DNA of 64,000 nucleotides from an uncultured Eubacteriales bacterium (GCA_900545925.1 URAZ01000011.1:19601-83600); one strand, 5' to 3'; shown: positions 23,163 to 32,709, counted from the stretch's first letter. Numbers and translations are program-made. The notes: a model not told the origin generated them from the letters alone.

Positions 23163-24365
23163 TTACAGAAGCTTATTGTCATTCTGCCGGGAAACGGCGA
23201 GGACAATGCCGGCTTCAAACAGCTGCATCAGAAGCGCCGTGCCGCCGTAGGAGAAGAACGGAAGCGAGATGCCGGTAGCGGGCAGGAAGTTGGTCACGAC
23301 ACCGATATTGAGGAAGGTCTGAAGCGCAATATGCGTGGAAATACCGGCGGCAAGCAGCGCACCGAAACGGTCGCGCGCGTGCATGGCGATATAATAGCCG
23401 CGCACAATCAGCAGAACAAACAGCAAAATCACGACGACGGCCCCGACAAAACCGAGTTCCTCACAGAGAATGGGGAAAATATAGTCGTTATGTTCCTCGG
23501 GCAGATACAGGTACTTCTGTCGGCTTTTGCCGAGGCCGAGGCCCATCAGGCCGCCGGAGCCGATGGCATAGAGCGACTGCAGAATCTGATAGCCGTTGTC
23601 CGTCGGGTCTGAAGCAGGATCGCGCCAGGCTGTGATGCGGCTTCCGGCGTAGCCCTGCGTTTTGAGGTAGATCACCATGAACACAGCAACCGCCACACCA
23701 CCGAGGGCAAACCATTTGATCTGCACGCCGCCCAGAAACAGCATGGCTGCTGCGAGAAGCAGCATGATAAGGATGCAGGAAAAATGGCGTTCCAGCGCGA
23801 CAAGGCCGCATAGGACGATCATGATTGCGCCGAAGGGTGCAATGCCGTAGCGGAAGGTGCGCATTTTATCACGAGTGGTCGAGATCATGGCGGAGAAGGT
23901 CATGATAATGGCGATTTTTGCAAGTTCCGAGGGCTGGAAGCGGATACCCGCAACCTCGATCCAGCGCTTCGCACCGTTGGCCGTCGAGCCGATGATCGGC
24001 ACGAGCATCAGAAACACAACGGAAACACCAAGAATAATAAACGACGCGCTTCGCCACAGCTGATAGTTCAAGCGGCTGACAAACAGCATGCCGCCGATAC
24101 CGGCGACGGCAAAGATCGCCTGCCGGGCGAAGTAATAGGTAGAATTGCCTTTCAGATAATACGCGCGGGCGTAGGAGGCCGAGAAAACCATGACAACACC
24201 GATCAGCACAAGCAGCACCGTCAGTGCCAGAAACGGCAGATCGAGCAGGCCGCGCTCGTCGAGCAGCACCTTGTCCTTTGTTTTGGGCGGCTGCGGCAGA
24301 CGCTCCGACTCGGGAACCTGCGGGACTTCATACAGCCGTGTTATGCCGTCCGAACGGCTTGCCAT
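23163..24365 (-). CDS. ftsW: SEDS glycosyltransferase FtsW/SpoVE
   Basis: This SEDS-family lipid II polymerase works with a class B PBP at the septum or in the spore cortex. The 400-residue protein has a Lys/Pro-rich cytoplasmic start and about ten membrane helices. Hallmarks are GAKRWIEVAGIRFQPSELAKIAI (about residue 140), the large extracellular loop with LPEEHNDYIFPILCEELGFVG, and the C-terminal GISLPFFSYGGTALL. Cluster position beside mraY and murG fits FtsW or its sporulation paralogue SpoVE, which cannot be told apart here. ATG 24365 has AAGGAG upstream; a longer upstream frame overlaps mraY and is rejected. Confidence 0.94.
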   Translation of the reverse strand: MASRSDGITRLYEVPQVPESERLPQPPKTKDKVLLDERGLLDLPFLALTVLLVLIGVVMVFSASYARAYYLKGNSTYYFARQAIFAVAGIGGMLFVSRLNYQLWRSASFIILGVSVVFLMLVPIIGSTANGAKRWIEVAGIRFQPSELAKIAIIMTFSAMISTTRDKMRTFRYGIAPFGAIMIVLCGLVALERHFSCILIMLLLAAAMLFLGGVQIKWFALGGVAVAVFMVIYLKTQGYAGSRITAWRDPASDPTDNGYQILQSLYAIGSGGLMGLGLGKSRQKYLYLPEEHNDYIFPILCEELGFVGAVVVILLFVLLIVRGYYIAMHARDRFGALLAAGISTHIALQTFLNIGVVTNFLPATGISLPFFSYGGTALLMQLFEAGIVLAVSRQNDNKLL

Positions 24366-24397
24366 AGGGGGTCGCTCCTTTCTGAAGCTGCGGTATC

Positions 24398-25396
24398 TTA
24401 ATACCGGTTCATAACGCCGAGATACGCCAGCACGCACATGATAAGCGTGATCGCGGTGAAGACAAAGACGATTTTTTCCTCTTTCCAGCCGCACAGTTCA
24501 AAGTGGTGGTGGATAGGAGTCATTTTGAAAATGCGCTTGCCATGGGTCAGCTTGAAATAGGTGACCTGCAAAATGACGGAAAGCGTCTCACAGAGATAGA
24601 TGATGCCGACGAGAATCAGAATCAGCGGCATATCGAGCGCAAAGGCCATGCCGCAGACCATACCGCCGAGGAACAGCGAACCGGTGTCGCCCATGAAAAC
24701 CTTGGCAGGATGGAAATTATAGCAGAGGAAGCCTGCAAGGCCGCCCGCAACGGTCGCGGGAAGCAGCGCCAGCGTCGTGCGGCCATAGATATAAGAGGTC
24801 GTGGCAAAGAAGACCATGACCGGGATGGTCACGCTGCTGGAAAGGCCATCGACACCATCCGTCAGGTTGACGGCGTTGACGCAGCCGACAATGACGAAAG
24901 CCGCAAAGACCATATAGACAGCCGTCGGAATTTCGAGGTCAAGATTCCAGAACGGAATATAGAGGTCGCAGGACAAATCGCCGCTGTTTTTCAGCACAAA
25001 CAGGAACACGACGGCCACGACAAGCTGCAGCAGGAACTTCTGGATAGCGGTCAGGCCGAGATTGCGCTTGAGTTTGACCTTGACAAAATCATCCGCAAAG
25101 CCGACAAGCCCGTAGCACAGCGCAAGGGCCAGCACATACAGATGCGTATAGTCGCGGTTTTCCGTCATGCTCTTCCAGCCGAAGCCAACCGTACACAGAA
25201 TGATTGCAGCGATGAACATGATGCCGCCCATGGTCGGCGTGCCAGCCTTGGTGTTATGCCACTGCGGGCCGACCTCACGGATGGACTGGCCAGCGTGCAG
25301 TGCGCACAGCATGGGAATGACAAAACGGCCAAACAGCAGCGTCAGCAAAAACGAAGCGAGCGTCGCGCCCAGAACGATAAAAAACATTGCATCCAT
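24398..25396 (-). CDS. mraY: Phospho-N-acetylmuramoyl-pentapeptide transferase
   Basis: MraY links UDP-MurNAc-pentapeptide to undecaprenyl phosphate to make lipid I. The 332-residue, ten-helix protein has the conserved GTPTMGG (about 52), FADDFVKVKLKRNLGLTAIQK (Asp-rich catalytic region, about 97), NAVNLTDGVDGL (about 170), GDTGSLFLGG and HHHFELCGW near the C-terminus. ATG 25396 has GGAGGA upstream. It follows murF by 23 bases. A murD gene, often next, is missing: ftsW follows directly. Confidence 0.97.
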   Translation of the reverse strand: MDAMFFIVLGATLASFLLTLLFGRFVIPMLCALHAGQSIREVGPQWHNTKAGTPTMGGIMFIAAIILCTVGFGWKSMTENRDYTHLYVLALALCYGLVGFADDFVKVKLKRNLGLTAIQKFLLQLVVAVVFLFVLKNSGDLSCDLYIPFWNLDLEIPTAVYMVFAAFVIVGCVNAVNLTDGVDGLSSSVTIPVMVFFATTSYIYGRTTLALLPATVAGGLAGFLCYNFHPAKVFMGDTGSLFLGGMVCGMAFALDMPLILILVGIIYLCETLSVILQVTYFKLTHGKRIFKMTPIHHHFELCGWKEEKIVFVFTAITLIMCVLAYLGVMNRY

Positions 25397-25419
25397 ACAG
25401 GATTCCTCCGAGACTCTCT

Positions 25420-26802
25420 TTATTCCTCTTCTTCCTTGAAAAACAGCGCAAGGGCCTTTTCCATCCGCATGCCGCGGCTGCCCTTGAATAAGATCACATC
25501 GCCGGGACGGGCACGCATCTTGAGCATATGGGCCAGTTCCTCATGCGTGTCGAAATGCTCGATCAGCTTCTGCTTCATGCCGCCGGTGATTGCGCCGGAA
25601 ACCATGCGCTCGGCGTTGATGCCGTAGGTGTAAAGTACATCCGCCTTTGTAGCCGCAATACGGCCGATGCGGTAATGCTCCGCGGCGGAACGGTTGCCAA
25701 GTTCCAGCATATCGCCCAACACCGCAATGCAGCGGCCGTTCGTGCGCGAACGGAAACCCGCAAGGATCTCAAGCGCCGCCTCCGTCGATTCCGGGCCCGC
25801 GTTATAGCAGTCCTCAATGATGGTAAAGCCGTCGCGCTCATAGATTTTCTGACGCATGCCGGTATTGTGGAAGCTGGAGATCTGCGCCTGAATCGTCTCG
25901 GGCGGGACCTTCAGGAGCAGGGCTGCCGTAACGGCGGCCAGCGTGTTATAGACCGTATGGCGGCCCAGAACCGGCACGAACAACTCGAAACGGTGGCCGA
26001 AACCGCTGACGACAAAGCGCATGCCGTCGTCAAGTTCCTGAATGTCAGTTGCAAGCACGTCGCAGGCATGGTTCTCAATGCCGTAATAAATTTTTTTATG
26101 TCCGCCGTCGGCGCGCACGTTCCAAAGAAGCGGCTCGTCGCCGTTGAACACGCCGACTCCATTTTCCGGCACACCCCGGAAAATTTCGAGTTTCGCCTGC
26201 AAAATGCCCTCGCGGGAACCAAGATGCTCAATGTGCATGGTGCCGATGTTGGTGATAACAGCGATATCGGGCTTTGCGATGGAGGTCAGGCGGGCCATCT
26301 CTCCGAAGTGGTTCATGCCCAATTCCAGAACAGCCGTTTCGGTATCGTCCGGCATGTCAAGAATGGTCATGGGCAGGCCGATGTTATTGTTGTGATTTCC
26401 CTCGGTACGAGCGGTGTGGTAGGTATGCTCGAGCATGCAGGCAGTCATTTCCTTGGTCGTCGTCTTGCCGACGCTGCCGGTGATGCCGATTACAGTTATG
26501 CCCATCCGCTCGCGGCGGGCTGCGGCGAGATCGCCGTAAGCGCGGACGGTATCAGGCACAAGAATGGTCGGAATAGAGGCCCTGACCGGCCTTTCTACGA
26601 GCGCAGCGCTCGCACCAAGTCCGGCCGCCATGTCGATAAAATCATGTCCATCGACCTTCTCGCCCTTGATAGCGATAAAAAGATCTCCGGGCTTTACTCT
26701 GCGCGAGTCAATCTGGACGCCGGTAACCACAGCCTCTGCCTGCTCGGGCGCAAGCGTTCCATGGCAGTCTTCCGCTGCCTGCTTCAGTGTCAGTTTCTTC
26801 AT
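25420..26802 (-). CDS. murF: UDP-MurNAc-tripeptide--D-Ala-D-Ala ligase
   Basis: MurF adds D-Ala-D-Ala to the UDP-MurNAc tripeptide. The 460-residue Mur ligase has an N-terminal domain with SRRVKPGDLFIAIKG, an ATP loop GITGSVGKTTTKEM (about 110), the GNHNNNIGLP motif (about 138), and VLELGMNHFGEM. Its C-terminal domain ends FKGSRGMRMEKAL, typical of MurF. The start overlaps the murE stop by 4 bases, so the two are coupled. The length is normal. Confidence 0.97.
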   Translation of the reverse strand: MKKLTLKQAAEDCHGTLAPEQAEAVVTGVQIDSRRVKPGDLFIAIKGEKVDGHDFIDMAAGLGASAALVERPVRASIPTILVPDTVRAYGDLAAARRERMGITVIGITGSVGKTTTKEMTACMLEHTYHTARTEGNHNNNIGLPMTILDMPDDTETAVLELGMNHFGEMARLTSIAKPDIAVITNIGTMHIEHLGSREGILQAKLEIFRGVPENGVGVFNGDEPLLWNVRADGGHKKIYYGIENHACDVLATDIQELDDGMRFVVSGFGHRFELFVPVLGRHTVYNTLAAVTAALLLKVPPETIQAQISSFHNTGMRQKIYERDGFTIIEDCYNAGPESTEAALEILAGFRSRTNGRCIAVLGDMLELGNRSAAEHYRIGRIAATKADVLYTYGINAERMVSGAITGGMKQKLIEHFDTHEELAHMLKMRARPGDVILFKGSRGMRMEKALALFFKEEEE

Positions 26803-28250
26803 GCCTTTGCCTCCAAATACGACGCAACGACCTCACGCTCGTCCAGATGGTGCTTTTCGTGTCCGATCTCCTGATACGTTTCATGTCCCTTGCCGCACAG
26901 AACGATTACATCGTTCTTCCGGGCCAGTTCCATCGCCCGGCCAATGGCCGAGACGCGGCTTTCAATGACCTCATACGGCGTTTCGGTATCCTGCATCCCG
27001 GCAAGAATCTGCCGGAGGATCTTATAGGGGTCTTCCGTCCGGGGATTATCTGAGGTGACGATTGCAAGGTCAGACAATTCTGCTGCAATTTTGCCCATAA
27101 CGGGGCGCTTATAGGGGTCGCGGTCGCCGCCGCAGCCGAAGACTGCAATCACACGGCCTGTGCAGAAGCCACGCACAGCTTTCAGAATATTTTCAAGGCT
27201 GTCGGGCGTATGGGAATAGTCGATCAGGACGGTATAGTCCTTCCCCGGTGTGGGAACAACCTCTACTCTGCCCTTAACGCTTTGCGCGGTGCGCAGGGCG
27301 TCTGCAATTTTTTGGAGCGGAATATTCAGCGCCAGCGCAGCGGCGATGACACCGAGCGCGTTATAGACGCTGAAAATGCCGGGAATGCCAAGTGTGACAG
27401 AAGCCCGCTTGTTCTGATAGACCGCATCAAATTCCACGCGGTCAGAGAACAATTCGACGTGCTCCGCCATGAGCGAGGCGGGGTTTCCCTGCGCGGAATA
27501 GGTCAGAAGCCGGCAGTCCGCCTGCTCCATGATGCGCTTTGCGTAGGCATCATCCACATTGACCGCGCCCGTTTCGCAGCGGCGAAAAAGCATGGCCTTG
27601 GCATCGCAGTAGGCGTCCATCGTTTTATGGAAATCGAGATGATCTTCCGTCAGATTTGTAAAGACAGCTGCGCTGAATCGAATCTGGTCGGCGCGGTGGA
27701 GCACCAGCGCGTGGGAGGAAACCTCCATAATGACGTGTGTACAGCCCGCATCGCGCATGTCGGCGAAAAGCTTCTGCAGCTCGAAGGATTCCGGCGTAGT
27801 ACGTTCGGTGTGCAGGATCTCATCGCCGATCATGTTCTGAATTGTGCCGATGAGGCCGACCTTCGCGCCAAGCGTCTGTTCCAGCACATGCTTCAGAAGA
27901 TAGGTGCTGGTCGTTTTGCCGTTCGTGCCGGTGATGCCGATGACGCACATATCGTCTGCCGGATGTCCAAACCAGTTCGCACCGAGCACTGCAAGCGCTG
28001 CGCGGGCATCAGAAACCAGCACATAGGGAATTTGCATCTCCGGCTTTTTCTCGCAGACGATGCAGGCTGCGCCGTTTTCTGCAGCCTTCGGAATATATTT
28101 GTGGCCGTCGGTCTGAAAGCCGGAGATCGCAACGAACAGACCTCCGCGCATTACCTGCCGGGAATCGTAGTGAACGCCGGTAATATCCAGCGTCTCATCC
28201 GCATGCAGTTCCAGCACGTCAAGGCCATGCAGCAGTTCTTTGAGTTTCAT
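26799..28250 (-). CDS. murE: UDP-MurNAc-L-Ala-D-Glu--meso-diaminopimelate ligase
   Basis: MurE adds the third residue of the stem peptide. The 483-residue protein has the ATP loop GITGTNGKTTSTYL (about 107), TTPESFELQ, the carbamylated-Lys region (YCDAKAMLF) and, decisively, VTSDNPRTEDP near residue 400. DNPR is the signature of enzymes selecting meso-diaminopimelate rather than lysine, so the peptidoglycan is predicted to contain DAP. It follows the penicillin-binding protein by 10 bases and overlaps murF by 4. Confidence 0.97.
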   Translation of the reverse strand: MKLKELLHGLDVLELHADETLDITGVHYDSRQVMRGGLFVAISGFQTDGHKYIPKAAENGAACIVCEKKPEMQIPYVLVSDARAALAVLGANWFGHPADDMCVIGITGTNGKTTSTYLLKHVLEQTLGAKVGLIGTIQNMIGDEILHTERTTPESFELQKLFADMRDAGCTHVIMEVSSHALVLHRADQIRFSAAVFTNLTEDHLDFHKTMDAYCDAKAMLFRRCETGAVNVDDAYAKRIMEQADCRLLTYSAQGNPASLMAEHVELFSDRVEFDAVYQNKRASVTLGIPGIFSVYNALGVIAAALALNIPLQKIADALRTAQSVKGRVEVVPTPGKDYTVLIDYSHTPDSLENILKAVRGFCTGRVIAVFGCGGDRDPYKRPVMGKIAAELSDLAIVTSDNPRTEDPYKILRQILAGMQDTETPYEVIESRVSAIGRAMELARKNDVIVLCGKGHETYQEIGHEKHHLDEREVVASYLEAKA

Positions 28251-28260
28251 AGTGTCCTCC

Positions 28261-30669
28261 TTAGTCGGATGCGCCTGTGGAAGAGAATTCTACTGTAATT
28301 GTAGTACCTCTGTCAACCTCTGTTCCGGGCTCAATGTCCTGATAAGCTGCAAGTACATACACATCCGTGCGGTCGGTGCCCTTGGCCTGCACATAAAGCC
28401 CTGCGTTTGCAGCCAGATAGTTGACATCTGCGACGGAGCAGCCAATGAAATCCGGCACCTCGACAGTCGTCTGCTGCTTTTCCGCGCCCATGTAGAGGAT
28501 GATCTGCGAATTGCCGGGAACCTGACTGCCCGGTGCCGGCAGCTGGTCGGTAACGGTCGAACCGGTGCCGACAATGCGGTAGGTAATGGTCTTTTCGGCG
28601 AGCAGCGTGCCCGCCTCGGCTTCGTCTATGCCGATTACATCCGGAACTGTGAAGTTAACGCCGCGAATATCTTCGGAATCATAATCCGGCTCTACGCCGA
28701 GATACGGAAGAATATCAAGAAAAATATCACGGACGGTCGGCGCGGCCATCAGACCGCCGGAAATATACATGCCGTGGACGGTGTATTTTTCGCTGTTTTG
28801 CGAATACGCAGGCGTATCAAGCGCAACAAGAACGGCGTATTGCGGGTCGTCAATGGGTGCAACACCGATGAAGGAGACAATTTTGTCCTTGACCTGATTG
28901 CCGTCCTCGTCGTATTCGTCCAGCTTTTCGGACGTGCCGGTCTTGCCGCCGACGCGGTAGCCGGGGGTTTTTGCGGCAGAAGCCGTGCCCTCGGTGACGA
29001 CCCGTTCCATGAGGTCGCGCATCGTTTCGGACGTCTGCTGGCTGATAACCTGCCGCAGAACCGTCTTTTCGTTTCGCTCGACCGTATTGCCGTCAGCGTC
29101 GAGCACCTCGCTCACAATATAGGGTTCGAGCACATAGCCGCCGTTGACAATCGCTGCAACAGAACGGATGAGCTGCACGGGCGTGATGCGGAAACTCTGA
29201 CCAAAGGAGGACGTGATGAGGTACGACGTGCCGTACTGGGCGGGGTTGTTCAGGTATTTCCGCTCGTAGAACAGGCCGCTGGCCTCGCCAGGCAGATCGA
29301 CACCGGTCTTTTCCATGATGCCGAAGGACTTGAGATAGTCATAGAACATGTCGCCGCCCATGCGCAGGCCGATATGGCCGAAGGCGATGTTGCAGGAATT
29401 TCCGAGCGCCTGCGCAGTAGACTGCGCACCGTGCCCAGCGGATTTCCAGCAGTTGAGGATCTGCTCACGGCCGGAAAACTTTTCCTGACCGCCGCAGTAG
29501 AACGAATCGTTCAGCGTGACCGCGCCGGAATCGAGCGCGGAGGCCAGCGTGATGAGTTTGAAGGTCGAGCCGGGCTCGTAGCCGTCGGATACGCAGCGGT
29601 TGCGCCACTGGGCCATACGGGCTGCCGCAACATCGTTCTTATACTGATCGATGGCGGCCTTATAGGCATCGGACGTTTCCGGCAGGGACAGCGCCGCGTC
29701 GCGTTCATTTTCGAGAAGAGCCGCCGCTGCGTCGTCGTAGATCTCCAGATAGTTGTTAGGGTCATAGGAGCCGAGCGTGGCCATGGCCTTGATCTCGCCC
29801 GTGTTCACATCCATGACGATGCAGAATGCGCCGTTCTTGATATCGTATTTATCAATGGCGTTCTGCAGATTTTTTTCCACATATGCCTGCACAGTCGCAT
29901 CAATGGTCGTGACAAGGCTGCAGCCGTCGGACGCATCATAGTATTTCTCATATGTATAGAGCATCTCGGAGCCGTAATTGCCCTTGGAGGTAACAACCTT
30001 ACCGGCTGTGCCGGAGAGTTCCTCGTTATAGTAGGCCTCAAGCCCCTCTGAGCCGTTGTTGTCGCTTGAAACGAAGCCGAGCGCCTGTGCGGCGAGAGAG
30101 GAATTGGGATAATAGCGCTTGAGATCTGTTTCGAGATAGACACCGGTGATTTTGTTTTCGCTGATAAACGCGCGCACCTCGTCGGCCAGTTCCTCAGAAA
30201 TTTTTCGGCTGATGACCTTATAGCGGTACTGCTTATCGGCGGCCTGCTCATAGACGAAGCTGGGCTCGACGTCCAGAATTTCGCCAAGTCCGCGTGCAAT
30301 CTGGTCAAGCAGATTGCTGTTTTCGGGCTTTTTCATCTGCTCGGCGATCTCGTTCGGGTCGATAAAGACCGTCTCGACAGTCGATGACGAGGCTAGAACG
30401 TTCATATTCGCATCGTAGATCACACCGCGCGCAGCAGTCAGGTTCGTCGAACGGGTCTGATTTTTGATCGCTTTTTCATTGTAATAGTCATGCTCGGTGA
30501 TCATGAGGTGATAGAGCGTTCCGATCAGCGGAACAAATGCAATCACGCCGCACAGAATCATCAAGATCAGGGTACGGCCGAGAATTGTTCGGTTCGCGCG
30601 TTCGTTCCGCTCCCGGTTTGCCTGCTTCTGCTCCTTTGTGCGCGACAGACGGATGATCTTTTTTGCCAT
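28261..30669 (-). CDS. PASTA-domain class B penicillin-binding protein (SpoVD/PBP2B type)
   Basis: This transpeptidase cross-links peptidoglycan at division or in the spore cortex. The 802-residue protein has a basic cytoplasmic start, one membrane span (about 31-55), a dimerisation domain, then the catalytic motifs. These are SxxK as Ser368-Thr-Phe-Lys371, SxN as GNSCN (about 432) and KTG as GGKTGTSEKL. Two PASTA modules end the protein (VPDVIGIDEAEAGTLLAEK; VPDFIGCSVADVNYLAANAG). Its dcw position before murE fits SpoVD or PBP2B; the vegetative versus sporulation role is undecided. An insertion rich in Asp/Ala/Glu (about 305-350) precedes the SxxK motif. Confidence 0.95.
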   Translation of the reverse strand: MAKKIIRLSRTKEQKQANRERNERANRTILGRTLILMILCGVIAFVPLIGTLYHLMITEHDYYNEKAIKNQTRSTNLTAARGVIYDANMNVLASSSTVETVFIDPNEIAEQMKKPENSNLLDQIARGLGEILDVEPSFVYEQAADKQYRYKVISRKISEELADEVRAFISENKITGVYLETDLKRYYPNSSLAAQALGFVSSDNNGSEGLEAYYNEELSGTAGKVVTSKGNYGSEMLYTYEKYYDASDGCSLVTTIDATVQAYVEKNLQNAIDKYDIKNGAFCIVMDVNTGEIKAMATLGSYDPNNYLEIYDDAAAALLENERDAALSLPETSDAYKAAIDQYKNDVAAARMAQWRNRCVSDGYEPGSTFKLITLASALDSGAVTLNDSFYCGGQEKFSGREQILNCWKSAGHGAQSTAQALGNSCNIAFGHIGLRMGGDMFYDYLKSFGIMEKTGVDLPGEASGLFYERKYLNNPAQYGTSYLITSSFGQSFRITPVQLIRSVAAIVNGGYVLEPYIVSEVLDADGNTVERNEKTVLRQVISQQTSETMRDLMERVVTEGTASAAKTPGYRVGGKTGTSEKLDEYDEDGNQVKDKIVSFIGVAPIDDPQYAVLVALDTPAYSQNSEKYTVHGMYISGGLMAAPTVRDIFLDILPYLGVEPDYDSEDIRGVNFTVPDVIGIDEAEAGTLLAEKTITYRIVGTGSTVTDQLPAPGSQVPGNSQIILYMGAEKQQTTVEVPDFIGCSVADVNYLAANAGLYVQAKGTDRTDVYVLAAYQDIEPGTEVDRGTTITVEFSSTGASD

Positions 30670-30687
30670 GAAACTGCCTTTCTGTTC

Positions 30688-30716
30688 AAAAAAGGAGCGG
30701 TCCGCAAAGACCGCCC
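30688..30716 (-). terminator. Terminator-like hairpin inside the dcw operon
   Basis: On the minus strand an 8 bp GC-rich stem (30709-30716 with 30695-30702) is followed by TTTTTT. It lies between ftsL and the penicillin-binding-protein gene, 19 bases before the latter's start. It could be a true end, with a separate promoter downstream, or a partial attenuator. Confidence 0.75.
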
Positions 30717-30756
30717 CTGTGTGGCCGGATTTCCAACTGGGAGGTTCTGTCCAAGC

Positions 30757-31320
30757 TTATGCTGCTGCGGGGTGCAAATATTCGATAAGGCCGAGGATAC
30801 TCTGCTGCATGGCGTCCAGAATTTCTCCGAAAACGCTCGTACGCTGCTGGGTGTAAATCTCCGCCTGGTCAGTCCCGGAGAAGCTGACATAGACGATCTG
30901 CTCGGGCTGGCACTTGGTCAGGCCGATCTCGGCCGCGTATTCCTCTGCGGCAGTCAGGTCGATCTTGGCGTCATATTTACTCTGGAGCATCAGCTGCTGC
31001 TCCTTGAGATTGGCAAGCTGCGTTTCAAGACGTGAGACATTGCTGCTGGCCTCGAACAGCTGCACATAGCCGAAGATCACAAGAATCATGAGACAGGCAA
31101 CTGTCAACATCCCTGCGAGTGTAAACGGTGCAACAGTGGTTTTGGCCTTGACTCTTCGATACGGCTGTTCACGAACCTGCTCGTCCGGCAGTTCAGTGGG
31201 CAAGGTGCGCTCATAGGCGCGATTATCGTCATACTGGCGAGCAGCCTGATCGTTCCACGCGTAAACGTCATATGCGGCGGCGCCGTTGTCCCTATAGAAT
31301 TTTTGATTGGACTGCGCCAT
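30757..31320 (-). CDS. ftsL: FtsL-like cell division protein
   Basis: This is a 187-residue bitopic protein. A long cytoplasmic N-terminus (about 65 residues, rich in Tyr/Asp/Arg) leads to one membrane span (VAPFTLAGMLTVACLMILVIFGYVQLF, about 63-89). A short leucine-zipper-like coiled coil (VSRLETQLANLKEQQLMLQSKYDAKIDLTAAEEYAAEIGL, about 94-135) and a 50-residue tail follow. The position between rsmH and the penicillin-binding protein identifies FtsL, which binds FtsQ and FtsB/DivIC. It is longer than typical FtsL at both ends. It is followed by a terminator-like hairpin. Confidence 0.85.
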   Translation of the reverse strand: MAQSNQKFYRDNGAAAYDVYAWNDQAARQYDDNRAYERTLPTELPDEQVREQPYRRVKAKTTVAPFTLAGMLTVACLMILVIFGYVQLFEASSNVSRLETQLANLKEQQLMLQSKYDAKIDLTAAEEYAAEIGLTKCQPEQIVYVSFSGTDQAEIYTQQRTSVFGEILDAMQQSILGLIEYLHPAAA

Positions 31321-31342
31321 AACGGCGGGACTCCTTTCCGGG

Positions 31343-32275
31343 TTACACGCGCTCAGCTACACGAAGCTTTGCGCTGCGCGAACGGGGGTTTTCTTCGACC
31401 TCTTCGCGCGTAGCGATGATGGGTTTTTTTGTCAGGATTTTGATCTTCGGCTTGTGTCCACAGACACAGACCGGGAACGACGGCGGGCAGGTACAGCCCT
31501 TTGCCGCGTCTTGAAACACATTTTTGACAATGCGGTCTTCGAGAGAATGGAACGTAATGACAGCCAGTCTACCGCCGGGCTTCAAATGATCAATCGCGGC
31601 CTCCATGCCCTGCCGGACTGCGCCGAGTTCGTCGTTGACGGCAATGCGGATGGCCTGAAAGCTGCGCTTGGCCGGATGCTGCTTTTCTCGAAGCGCGCTG
31701 GGCGGCATGGCCGAGCGGATGATATCGACCAGCTCCAGCGTTGTTTCAATGGGCCGGTCGGTACGCACGCGTTCAATGGCAGCGGCGATCTGCGGGGCGT
31801 AGCGCTCCTCACCGTACTCGTAGAGAATGGATTTTAATTCCTCGCGCGGCCAGTTGTTGACGATCTCGTAGGCCGTGAGAGACTGGTCGCGGTCCATGCG
31901 CATATCCAAAGGCGCGTCGGCCATATAGGAAAAGCCGCGCTCCGCGTCGTCAAGCTGCGGAGAAGAAACGCCCAGATCGAACAGCATGCCGTCGATCCGG
32001 TCAAGTCCCAGTGCGGTGAGGATCGCGCCGACGTTTTCAAAATTATCGTGTACCAGCGTTACTTTTTTTGCGTGGCGGTACAGCCGCTTTTTTGCAGCCT
32101 CCAGCGCAACCAGATCACGGTCAACGCCGATGAGTCTGCCGGTGGTGAGGTTCCGGCAGATCTGCAGTGAATGCCCCGCGCCGCCAAGCGTCCCGTCGAG
32201 ATAGATCCCGTCGGGCTTGATGGCCAGCGCGTCTATGCACTCGTTCAAAAGCACAGAGCGGTGTGCGAATTCCAT
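31343..32275 (-). CDS. rsmH: 16S rRNA (cytosine-1402-N4)-methyltransferase
   Basis: RsmH (MraW) makes N4-methylcytidine at C1402 in the ribosomal P site. The 310-residue protein starts EFAHRSVLLNECIDAL, has the SAM motif YLDGTLGGAGHS (about 25), GMLFDLGVSSPQLDDAERGFSY (about 100) and the C-terminal FHSLEDRIVK (about 240) and RSRSAKLRVAERV end. Its ATG overlaps the mraZ stop by one base. Its functional partner rsmI, modifying the same nucleotide, is at 36335-37162. Confidence 0.97.
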   Translation of the reverse strand: MEFAHRSVLLNECIDALAIKPDGIYLDGTLGGAGHSLQICRNLTTGRLIGVDRDLVALEAAKKRLYRHAKKVTLVHDNFENVGAILTALGLDRIDGMLFDLGVSSPQLDDAERGFSYMADAPLDMRMDRDQSLTAYEIVNNWPREELKSILYEYGEERYAPQIAAAIERVRTDRPIETTLELVDIIRSAMPPSALREKQHPAKRSFQAIRIAVNDELGAVRQGMEAAIDHLKPGGRLAVITFHSLEDRIVKNVFQDAAKGCTCPPSFPVCVCGHKPKIKILTKKPIIATREEVEENPRSRSAKLRVAERV

Positions 32276-32691
32276 CAGAAGCCAAGTTCCTCCATGACAG
32301 CCGCCAGATTTTCAGGCGTCAGCGTCTGCTGCTCCAGTTCGTCATAGGCCGCGCTGTCCCAGATCTCCGCGTGGCCGCCCTGTCCGATGAACGTGACCTC
32401 GCTGGAAAGACCCGCGTATTGGCGCAGTTCGGCCGGGATAAGGAAGCGGCCCTGCTTATCGGGCTCACATTTGGCGGCGTTGGCAAACAGAAAGCGCATT
32501 TTTCGTGCCTGTACGATCGGCAGCGCGTTATATTTATCGACAATGGCCTTCCATCCCGCCTCAGTATATACGGACAGACAGTGGTCAAGGCCCAGTGTTA
32601 CATAGAAGGTGCTTCCCAGTTCGTCGCGCAGCTTGGACGGCACGAACAGACGTCCTTTTTCATCGACAGAGTGCTTGTATTTCCCGAACAT
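32275..32691 (-). CDS. mraZ: Transcriptional regulator MraZ
   Basis: MraZ is the DNA-binding regulator at the head of the dcw operon. The 138-residue protein has two MraZ repeats: HSVDEKGRLFVPSKLRDELG (about 7-26), and CEPDKQGRFLIPAELRQYAGL (about 74-94). It forms a ring that binds tandem boxes in its own promoter; such boxes are visible at 32710-32750. ATG 32691 has GGAGG upstream. It is co-transcribed with rsmH and ftsL. Confidence 0.97.
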   Translation of the reverse strand: MFGKYKHSVDEKGRLFVPSKLRDELGSTFYVTLGLDHCLSVYTEAGWKAIVDKYNALPIVQARKMRFLFANAAKCEPDKQGRFLIPAELRQYAGLSSEVTFIGQGGHAEIWDSAAYDELEQQTLTPENLAAVMEELGF

Positions 32692-32709
32692 CCCTTCGCG
32701 CCTCCTTTC

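Noticed and set aside
28240..30051. 603-residue plus-strand ORF over the penicillin-binding-protein gene
   Set aside because: Long antisense frame in GC-rich DNA; the minus strand encodes a complete PBP with all catalytic motifs.
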